From Planctomycetota bacterium (lineage in GTDB: Bacteria > Planctomycetota > B15-G4): a stretch of 64,000 nt of DNA. Positions 48,018-55,359 of this stretch are shown here, piece by piece (position 1 is the stretch's first letter; the number at the start of each line of letters is the position of its first letter). The DNA is taken from NCBI GenBank assembly GCA_029259715.1, contig JAJDEP010000004.1, forward strand, positions 46,012-110,011, read 5' to 3'. The notes beneath the pieces are model-generated. The model saw only the letters and a program-made list of their open reading frames with translations. It had not been told where the DNA came from and made no database searches. The translations under genes were made by a program, and so were the position numbers.

Positions 48018-49490
48018 TCAGGGGCGCAGTTGCAGGAGCAGCACGGGCGCGCGGTCGCGTGTCCCCAGCAACAGTCCCGCCCGGCGGACCGCCCGCTCGA
48101 TGGGGTCGTCGATGCCCGTCGCGACGAGGTGCACGATGCCGGCGCGGTGGGCCCGCATGAGCGCCACGAGCACCGGGTCGTCGTCATCCTCCGGCCGCGC
48201 GCCCAGCAGCACGCGCCAGCCTGAGAGCAGGCCCCCGTCGCGCTCGAGCAGGGGCAGCAGGGTGTCGAGGTCCCACACCGACTCGTCGAGCACCAGGCCG
48301 CCGAACAACAGCGGCAGGAACTCGTGGGCGCGGGCGGCGCCCTTGGGCCGGATCAGGGCTCCCGAGCCGTCGACCACGAGCTTGCGCGCCGGCCGGGCGC
48401 CCCGGCTCGCGAAGCGCGCCGTGCGCACGTCGAGGCGTCCGGCCAGGAACCGGGCGGCGCCCTCGTCGTCGAGCAGTTCGCCCGGACCGGGCACCGACTC
48501 CTTGATCGTCTCGGGCAGCCCCCGCAGGGCCGTCACCGTCTTGAAGGAGCACTTCACGAAGCGGGGCCAGGGCGCGCCCGAGCGCACATGGGCCCGCAAC
48601 CACGACTTGGTCTGACGGTCGCCGGAGTTGCCGGTCCCAACCGGTCCGTCGGCGGCGTCGGCGGCGATGCCCTCCATCTCCCGGGCCCGTTCGGAGCGCG
48701 CGAACACCGAGGCCACCCGGGCCGCGAGGTGACGGTCGTCGGCCTTGGTCTCCACCAGCGCGCGGGCCCCGCGGGCCCGCCACGTCGCCACGGCATCGTG
48801 CAGCCGCGGTCCGCAGCCATAGTCGTCGAGGGCCAGCTCGACGCCCTCGAGGCCGTCGTCGGGCGGCAAGGGCGCCGCCGCGATGAGGTCGCCCACCAGG
48901 CGCACGTAGGTCAGGTCGAGCAGGGCGTTCTTGCGATAGCGGTCGAACAGCCGGTTGGGCACGGGCAGCGCCGCGAGCACCAACCCGTCCTCCGCCAGCG
49001 ACGACAGGCGCGCGCCGAGGCGTTCCCAGCCGCCGTTGGTGCGCGACCCCTTGGTCTCCACGTGTCCCGCCACCGCGTGCACCGTGTCGGACAACTCGAC
49101 CGGCAGCAGCGCGCCGCCCACGATGGCGCTGCCGAGCACCTCGCCCGTGCCCGTCTCATCCGCTCCCGCCAGCCAGACCGTGTCGGCGGAGCGGCCGCGT
49201 GCCGGCGGCGCCCGGTCGGCCTTGGGCCGGGCCGCCACCGAGCCGCCCACGGCCGCGGCCACCTGCTGCTCGAGGTCCAAACCCTCGGCGTCCCCCTCGC
49301 GCACGGTGCTGACGAGCTTCCCGGAGGTGTAGAGGGTGAAGATCGAGCGCCCGGCGGTGCGCACCTCGACGGCGATCCACGGATTCTTGGCCGGCGTGAG
49401 CAGATCGAGACCCGTGCCGGCGAAGAGCTTGCGGACGCGGGCCGCGCCGGAGGGATCGAGGGTTCGACTGGCGGGCGCTGGCACAGGCAC
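48018..49490 (-). CDS. RNase HIII-like protein with unassigned C-terminal domain
   Basis: A 490-residue protein starting at GTG. Residues 35-65 (NPWIAVEVRTAGRSIFTLYTSGKLV) resemble the TBP-like substrate-binding domain of RNase HIII. The nuclease core follows: GADETGTGEVLG (109-120; D111, E112, E117), a central Asp in LDDYGCG (221-227), and ETKADDRHLAARVASVFAR (247-265), close to the HIII active-site pattern. HIII normally ends near 310; here 340-490 is extra, including KLVVDGSGALI (370-380) and an acidic EDDDDPVLVALM (434-445), faintly like NYN/PIN folds. Residue pattern supports RNA-DNA hybrid cleavage, but the degree of conservation is only moderate. Divergent to the SbcD-like/YhaN-like pair. 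Confidence 0.7.
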   Translation of the reverse strand: MPVPAPASRTLDPSGAARVRKLFAGTGLDLLTPAKNPWIAVEVRTAGRSIFTLYTSGKLVSTVREGDAEGLDLEQQVAAAVGGSVAARPKADRAPPARGRSADTVWLAGADETGTGEVLGSAIVGGALLPVELSDTVHAVAGHVETKGSRTNGGWERLGARLSSLAEDGLVLAALPVPNRLFDRYRKNALLDLTYVRLVGDLIAAAPLPPDDGLEGVELALDDYGCGPRLHDAVATWRARGARALVETKADDRHLAARVASVFARSERAREMEGIAADAADGPVGTGNSGDRQTKSWLRAHVRSGAPWPRFVKCSFKTVTALRGLPETIKESVPGPGELLDDEGAARFLAGRLDVRTARFASRGARPARKLVVDGSGALIRPKGAARAHEFLPLLFGGLVLDESVWDLDTLLPLLERDGGLLSGWRVLLGARPEDDDDPVLVALMRAHRAGIVHLVATGIDDPIERAVRRAGLLLGTRDRAPVLLLQLRP

Positions 49491-49636
49491 GGATATACCG
49501 GATCTGTAGAGGATTCCCTGTCACGTTGCCCTGCGGAGAGGCCGATAAGTCCGGGGTCGATCAGGGTGGGCCTCAGACGGGCGAGCCCTCCGACTCATCC
49601 GCAATGCCCCTGATGGCTGGGGGCCGGGGCCGTGAC

Positions 49637-50887
49637 ATGACCACTCCCTTCCGCTTCTATCACTGCGCCGATCTGCTGCTCGACGCCCCTTTCCCGTCCC
49701 GGGCCGCCGGGGCGCGCGCCCAGCTGCGGGCCGAGAGCTGGCGCACGCTGCGCCGGCTGGTGGACGCCTGCCTGGCCGACGAGGTCGCGGCCCTGCTCAT
49801 CGCGGGCGGGCTGTTCGATGAGGAGCGCCTCGAGCTCCCCACCGAGCGCTTCGTCGCCGGGGAGATGCGGCGCCTCACCGACGCGGGCATCACCGTCGTC
49901 GTCGCCTGCGGACGCTCCGACCCGGGCCGAGAAGGCGGCCGGGCCCGCACCATCGAGTGGCCTACCGAACGCTTCCACCTCGTCACCGACGCCACAGGCG
50001 TCGAGATCGCCGTGACCGACGCCGGCGGTGACGTCATCGGCCGCGTCGCCGCCTGCGGTCACGAGACCGCCGGCGTGCACGGCGACCTGCTCGAGCACCT
50101 GCCCGGTCCCGGCGGCCCCCAGCCCTCCGTGGCCCTGCTGCCCGTGCGCCCCATCACTCCCGACGCGCGGCCCGACGGCGTGCTCGACCCGGCGGCCCTG
50201 GTCGACCGCGGCTTTGCTTACGCCGCGCTCGGACGGGGCCCGCGGGGCTCACACGGCGAGGGCACCACGGCGTGGACGCCCGGCCCGCTGTTCCCGCACA
50301 ACCACGCCGATGACGGCGCGGCCGGCGCCCTGCTCGTGACGATCCCGAAGGACGGGGCCGCCGCGGTGGAGTTCCGTCCCCTGGCCACGGCCCGCTTCGT
50401 GAAATTGCCCATCGACGACCTCGCCGACCTGCCGGACCTCGGCTCGGTCACCGCACGGGCCGAACTCGCCCTCGACGAAGCCCTCACCGATCCCGAGGCC
50501 GGGCCCGTCGAGTGGTGGATGGCGCGGGTCGAGCTCTCCGGCACCTGTCCCGTCGCCGACGCCTTCGACGATCCCGTCACCGAGCGTCGTCTCGCGGACA
50601 CGCTGACCGGTCGCGGCAGCCTGCTCGACGTGACCATCCGATCCGACGCCCTGGTCATGCCGGCCGAGTCGGTCTCGACCTCCGAGGACGTCGACCTGCT
50701 CGGGCTCTCCCTGCAGATCATCGAGGCGGCGATGCACGACGACAAGCTGCTCGAGTCGCTCGCCCCCGCCCAGCTGGCGGGCTCGGTGAGCGCCGATCCG
50801 GCGGCCCGCACCGACGATCTGCGCGAGCGCCTCGCCGAACTGGGTCCCCTGGCCGCCGCATCGATCGGCACGAGGAACGAAGCATGA
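49637..50887 (+). CDS. SbcD/Mre11-like (YhaO-like) protein with degenerate metal site
   Basis: A 416-residue protein with the layout of YhaO/SbcD exonucleases: FRFYHCADLLLDAPF (5-19), LLIAGGLFDEE (53-63), VVACGRSDPG (88-97), SVALLPV (164-170) and YAALGRGPRG (195-204), then the capping TPGPLF...GALLVTI segment. In active enzymes these read DLH, GDxFD, GNHD, LLHG and GHIH. Here the ligand residues are replaced: His to Leu14, Asp to Gly58, Asn-His to Arg93-Ser94, His to Pro169, and both His of GHxH to Arg200 and Pro202. Catalysis by the normal two-metal mechanism is therefore unlikely. Its stop overlaps the ATPase start (ATGA), so it probably acts as an obligate partner. Confidence 0.85.
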   Translation: MTTPFRFYHCADLLLDAPFPSRAAGARAQLRAESWRTLRRLVDACLADEVAALLIAGGLFDEERLELPTERFVAGEMRRLTDAGITVVVACGRSDPGREGGRARTIEWPTERFHLVTDATGVEIAVTDAGGDVIGRVAACGHETAGVHGDLLEHLPGPGGPQPSVALLPVRPITPDARPDGVLDPAALVDRGFAYAALGRGPRGSHGEGTTAWTPGPLFPHNHADDGAAGALLVTIPKDGAAAVEFRPLATARFVKLPIDDLADLPDLGSVTARAELALDEALTDPEAGPVEWWMARVELSGTCPVADAFDDPVTERRLADTLTGRGSLLDVTIRSDALVMPAESVSTSEDVDLLGLSLQIIEAAMHDDKLLESLAPAQLAGSVSADPAARTDDLRERLAELGPLAAASIGTRNEA

Positions 50888-53800
50888 GGCTGGACTCCTG
50901 GAACATCGAGTCGTTCGGGACCCTGAAGGGCTTCTCCGCCAAGGGCCTCGCCGACAAGAACCTGATCATCGTCGAGGGCGGCAACGAGAGCGGCAAGTCG
51001 ACGCTCGTCGAGTTCCTCACCACGACCCTGTTCGGCTTCTCCCCGAGCCGGCGCGACGCCCACCCCTACGCGCCGTGGTCCGGAGAGGCCCTCGCCGGAT
51101 CGGCAGAGTTCGTGCTCGACGAAGGCGGACGGGCCCAGGTCACCCGGCGCCTCGACTCGCGCTGCTCCGGCAACCTCGTCACCGACGAGGGCCCGAAAGA
51201 CATCGTCAACGAACCCCTCGATTGGACCGGCTCGGTCGACCGCAACACCTACCGCCGACTGCACTCGCTGGCCCTCGACACCCTCAACGGGGCCGACGAC
51301 GAGACGTGGCGCCTGCTCGAACAGCGCCTGCTCGCCGCCGCCCGCCAGGACGATCTGGCCGCCGCCCGCGACGTCATCCCCCAGATGATGGCCCAGGCCG
51401 GGGAGCTCTGGCGTCCGGACGCCGAGGCCCGCACCCGCCACCGCCCCTTCGCCAAGGCCCTGCAGCGGCTGCATCGCCGCCGCATCGAGGCCGACGCCCG
51501 CGCACGTCGCGTGCTCGAACTCAACCACACCCTGCAGGGACGCACCTGGCAGATCCGCCAGGCCGCCGACGAGCTCACCGACCTGCGCTCGCGGCTGCGC
51601 CGGGCCGAGGTCCTGCTCCCCGTCCTGACCACCCTCGAACGCATCGAAGCATTGCGCGCCGAGGCCGACGAGATCCTGCCCGTCGACGAGGCGGGCGACG
51701 ACCCCCGCGGTCGCCTACGCCTGCTCACCGAGCGTCTTGCGACCCAGACCCAGACCGCCAAGGACCTCAGCCGCCGTATCGAAGACGACGAGTCGGCCTC
51801 CGACATCCCCGACGAGCACGACGACGTGCTCGCGGTGGAGGACGAGGTGCGCGCGCTGGTGGGCCAGAGCTCCGTGCACCAGCAGGACCTCGCCCACCTC
51901 AACGACCTCGACCGCGCCCGCGACTCGAACGAGGTGCTGCTCAACGAGCGCGTCGGCTCGGTCATCGAGGGCACGCTCGACGACGACATCCGCAAGGCGC
52001 TGTTCGACCTCGACCTGGACGCGTTGCAGTCGCACGTGAAGGCCTGGGACGAGGCCCGTCGCCGCCCGGAGGTCGCGGCCGAGCAACTCAACCTGGCCAA
52101 GGAGTCGGTGGAAGTCGCCCGCAAGGACCTCGACGAGCTGCCGTCCTCCGACGACGAGCGCGTCCTGCGTCAGCGCGCGGAGGATCTGCGCACCTTGCAG
52201 TCGCGCGACGCCGTCCTGACGGAGATGAAGAAGGAGCTCGAGGCTGTCGAGAAGGGCACCAAGCCCGACACCAGCTCCGACAAGGAACGCAAGCGCCTGG
52301 CCTGGGGCCTGATGCTCTCGGGCGTCATCCTCGGCGTCGTGCTGTTCGCCGGCAACGTCACCGACTCGATGCTGGTGGGCTTCCTGGCCGCCGCCCTCGT
52401 GGCCTCGGGCGTCATGGTGCTCAAGCGCGACGGATCGGGCACCGACAAGCCCGACATCCGGCGCATCAAGCTGCTCGAGTCGCAGTGCCGCAAGCTGCGG
52501 GCGCGCCTCGACCTGCACGAATACGAGACCGTCGACCAGAAGCTCAAGGAGTGCGACGAGGCCCAGACGCTCTCGGCCGCCCGGCCGACCCTCGAGCGGC
52601 GTCTCGTGGCGGCGCGCAATCGGGTCGTCGAGGCCGAGCGCGCCTGCAAGGCCTGCGAAACGACCGTCGAGGACGAACGCCAGGCCGTCGCCAACGCCTT
52701 CCCGGGCATCCCCATGGCGGCGCGCCGACTCGAGTCCCCCGGACAGGACCTGGTCGGCGACATCCAGAGCATCCGCTCGATGCTGCGCGACATCACCCGC
52801 AACGAGGGCGAGCGCGAGGCCATCGCGAAGCGGGCCGGTCAGCGCGACGAGCGCGCCCGCGCCCTCGCCGACCGCCTCGGCATCGTGCCCACCGGCCACC
52901 CCATGGACATCGCCCCGCTGTGCCAGGAGCGCCTGCACCTGGCGCTGGCCTCGCGCCAGCGGGCCAAGCAGGCGTCCGACGAGTTGCCGCGCCTGCGCGA
53001 ACGCCTCACCACCATCGAGGCCGAGCTCGTGGACGACGCCGCCGAGTGCGATGCGCTGGGCAAGATCATCGGGGCCCTCGATCCCGACGGCTCCGACCCC
53101 CAGGCCGGACTGGCGCGCATCGAGTCGGCTCGTGCCGTCCGGCAGGAGGCCCGCACCCTCGAGCAGCAGCTCCACACCGACCACCCCGATTGGGCCGAGC
53201 GCAGTGAAGAAGCCCGCGCGGCCCGGGAGGCCGGCCTGGAGCTCGATCTGCCTTCCGAGCAGCGCCTCGACCTGTCCCACCGCATCGCCGAGTTCGAGAC
53301 GGCCCACCAGCGCCTGCTGTCCGAACAGCTCGAGTTGCAGGAGGAGCTGGCCAACCTCGAACGCCTGCCGGGCCTGTCCGACGTCGACGGCGAGATCGCC
53401 GCCTGGCGTGACGAGGAGCGGCGGCTGCTGGCTCGCCGCGACCGACTGGCCCTCATGGCCGGCGTCGTCCGCGCCGCCGACGACCTCTGGGTGCGCGAGC
53501 ACCAGCCGGCCGTCCTCGGTCGCGCCTCGCAACACCTGAATGCCATCACCGGCGGTCGCTACCAACGCCTGCACGTCGACGAGCGGCGCCTGTTCGTGCA
53601 CCGCTCCGACCTCGAGCAGCCCGTGCCCCTCGACGAAGCGCCCCTGAGTCGCGCGGCCCGCGACCGCATCCACCTGGCGCTGCGTGTGGCCATGGCCGAA
53701 CACCTCGACGGTCGGCAGCACCTGCCCCTGATCCTCGACGAGGTCTTCATCCACTGGGACGACCGGCACGTCGAGCACTGCCTGCGCTGGATCCAGGAGC

Positions 53801-53967
53801 TCTCGGCCGAGCGCCAGGTGCTGATGCTGACCAGCGTCACCGACTTCGCCGAACGTCTGGTGAAGGAGGCCGGCGCCCATCGCATCAACACGCCCAAGCA
53901 ACCGCGTGGCAAGGCGCCCAAGCCGCCCACCCCGCAGACCCAGAAGCCCGCCAAGACGCCTGCCTGA
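50884..53967 (+). CDS. YhaN/Rad50-like AAA ATPase with central membrane segments
   Basis: A 1027-residue ABC-type ATPase split by coiled coils. The N-terminal half has Walker A EGGNESGKST (31-40) and a switch region DAHPYAPWSG; the C-terminal half has a signature-like LSRAARDRIHLALRVAM (about 920-936) and Walker B LPLILDEVFIHWDD (about 948-961). Long helical arms (about 190-470 and 515-880) flank two hydrophobic stretches at about 470-513 (LMLSGVILGVVLFAG, MLVGFLAAALVASGVMV), as in Bacillus YhaN. No zinc-hook CxxC is seen. It should form a membrane-associated SMC-like dimer with the coupled YhaO-like protein. The basic Pro/Lys tail is unusual. Confidence 0.9.
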   Translation: MRLDSWNIESFGTLKGFSAKGLADKNLIIVEGGNESGKSTLVEFLTTTLFGFSPSRRDAHPYAPWSGEALAGSAEFVLDEGGRAQVTRRLDSRCSGNLVTDEGPKDIVNEPLDWTGSVDRNTYRRLHSLALDTLNGADDETWRLLEQRLLAAARQDDLAAARDVIPQMMAQAGELWRPDAEARTRHRPFAKALQRLHRRRIEADARARRVLELNHTLQGRTWQIRQAADELTDLRSRLRRAEVLLPVLTTLERIEALRAEADEILPVDEAGDDPRGRLRLLTERLATQTQTAKDLSRRIEDDESASDIPDEHDDVLAVEDEVRALVGQSSVHQQDLAHLNDLDRARDSNEVLLNERVGSVIEGTLDDDIRKALFDLDLDALQSHVKAWDEARRRPEVAAEQLNLAKESVEVARKDLDELPSSDDERVLRQRAEDLRTLQSRDAVLTEMKKELEAVEKGTKPDTSSDKERKRLAWGLMLSGVILGVVLFAGNVTDSMLVGFLAAALVASGVMVLKRDGSGTDKPDIRRIKLLESQCRKLRARLDLHEYETVDQKLKECDEAQTLSAARPTLERRLVAARNRVVEAERACKACETTVEDERQAVANAFPGIPMAARRLESPGQDLVGDIQSIRSMLRDITRNEGEREAIAKRAGQRDERARALADRLGIVPTGHPMDIAPLCQERLHLALASRQRAKQASDELPRLRERLTTIEAELVDDAAECDALGKIIGALDPDGSDPQAGLARIESARAVRQEARTLEQQLHTDHPDWAERSEEARAAREAGLELDLPSEQRLDLSHRIAEFETAHQRLLSEQLELQEELANLERLPGLSDVDGEIAAWRDEERRLLARRDRLALMAGVVRAADDLWVREHQPAVLGRASQHLNAITGGRYQRLHVDERRLFVHRSDLEQPVPLDEAPLSRAARDRIHLALRVAMAEHLDGRQHLPLILDEVFIHWDDRHVEHCLRWIQELSAERQVLMLTSVTDFAERLVKEAGAHRINTPKQPRGKAPKPPTPQTQKPAKTPA

Positions 53968-54037
53968 GTTGTGCGATACTCCCGGCTCACGGCCCGCCGC
54001 AAAGACGGGCTGCCACGGGCGCTGACGGGGGTTTGCG

Positions 54038-55354
54038 ATGCTGGTCTTGTCGAACATCTCGCGCCTGTACGACGGCACCGGCGCTGAAGCCTCGGCCCTG
54101 CACAGGGACGTCGACCTGCTGGTGGACGGCGGCCGCATCACCGCCCTGCGGCCCCACGACCCCGCCGGTCACGCGGCCTCCGACGACCGCGTCGACTGCA
54201 GCGGCCTGACCGTCACGCCGGGGCTCGTCGATTGCCACGGCCACATCACCGTGCTCGGCCTGCGCCGCGAGGAGATGGAGCGGATGGAGCTCGGCGCGGC
54301 GCTCGTCTACGTCGAGAAGATCCTGCACACGACGCTCGTGGACGGCGGCGTCACCACCATGCGCGACATCGGCGGCGCCACCCACCTGATGAAGCGCCTC
54401 GTCGACGAGGGCGTGATGATCGGGCCGCGCCTCAAGATCGCCATCTGCATGCTCTCGACCACCGGCGGCCACGCCGACTTCCGGGGCCCCGACCGCTGCC
54501 ACGGCGAGCTCAGCAAGCTCTGGCCCGCCGCGCCCGGACGCCCCAACTCCGTGGTCGACGGCCCCTGGGAGTGTCGCAAGCGCGTGCGCGAGATCGCCGG
54601 GTGCGGCGCCGACCTGATCAAGCTCTGCACCAGCCCGGGCGTGGCGTCTCCGGGCGACCACCTGGAACACCGCGACTTCACCGCGGAGGAGATCGCGGCC
54701 ATCTGCGACGAGGCCACCCACCGCGGCATGAAGGTGGCGGCCCACGCCCACAGCCGCAGCGGCATCGAGCTGGCCATCGACCACGGCGTCCACGACATCC
54801 AGCACATCTCCTTCATGGACGAGCGGCTGGTGGAGAAGGCCGCCGCCAAGGGCTGCACCGTGACGCCCACCACGTGGGTGACCCAGGCGCTGCAAGGTGC
54901 CGAGGGGCTGAGCCCGTTCGTGATGGAGAAGGTGCGCAAGGTCGGTGAGGCCCATGCCAGCGCCACGGCCGCGGCTCTCCAGGGCGACCTCAACATCCTC
55001 GGCGGCACCGACCCGGTGCTGCCCGGCATGCACGGGCGCAATTTCATGGAGTTGCCGGCGCTCATCTCCGAGGGCCTGCCGCCCCTGCGCGCCTGGCACG
55101 GCATGACCGGCCTCGCCGCCGCCGAGATCGGGCAAGCGGATTCAGGCACGCTCGTGGCGGGCCAGCGCGCCGACCTGCTGCTGTGCCGCGACGACGTCAT
55201 CGAGCACCCCGAGCGGCTGCACCCCGCGCAGGGCGATGCCCTGGCCGAGGTCATCAAGGACGGCGAGGGTCACCGCGGCCACGCCGGCATCCCGCAGCGC
55301 ACCTACCGCAGCACCGCGCGCGACGTCCTGCCCGTCGCCCCCGAAGAACTCTGA
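54038..55354 (+). CDS. Metal-dependent amidohydrolase (imidazolonepropionase/prolidase-like)
   Basis: A 438-residue amidohydrolase-superfamily enzyme: VTPGLVDCHGHIT (HxH at 67 and 69), a metal-bridging Lys in LIKLC (K195), VAAHAHSRSGIELAI, HDIQHISFMDE and GGTDP near the C-terminal end of the barrel. This pattern is shared with imidazolonepropionase-like and Xaa-Pro dipeptidase-like subfamilies; it lacks a signal peptide. Substrate unknown. It starts 70 bases after the YhaN-like gene and ends six bases before a sensor kinase, so cotranscription of the three is possible. Confidence 0.9.
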   Translation: MLVLSNISRLYDGTGAEASALHRDVDLLVDGGRITALRPHDPAGHAASDDRVDCSGLTVTPGLVDCHGHITVLGLRREEMERMELGAALVYVEKILHTTLVDGGVTTMRDIGGATHLMKRLVDEGVMIGPRLKIAICMLSTTGGHADFRGPDRCHGELSKLWPAAPGRPNSVVDGPWECRKRVREIAGCGADLIKLCTSPGVASPGDHLEHRDFTAEEIAAICDEATHRGMKVAAHAHSRSGIELAIDHGVHDIQHISFMDERLVEKAAAKGCTVTPTTWVTQALQGAEGLSPFVMEKVRKVGEAHASATAAALQGDLNILGGTDPVLPGMHGRNFMELPALISEGLPPLRAWHGMTGLAAAEIGQADSGTLVAGQRADLLLCRDDVIEHPERLHPAQGDALAEVIKDGEGHRGHAGIPQRTYRSTARDVLPVAPEEL

Positions 55355-55359
55355 GCGGA

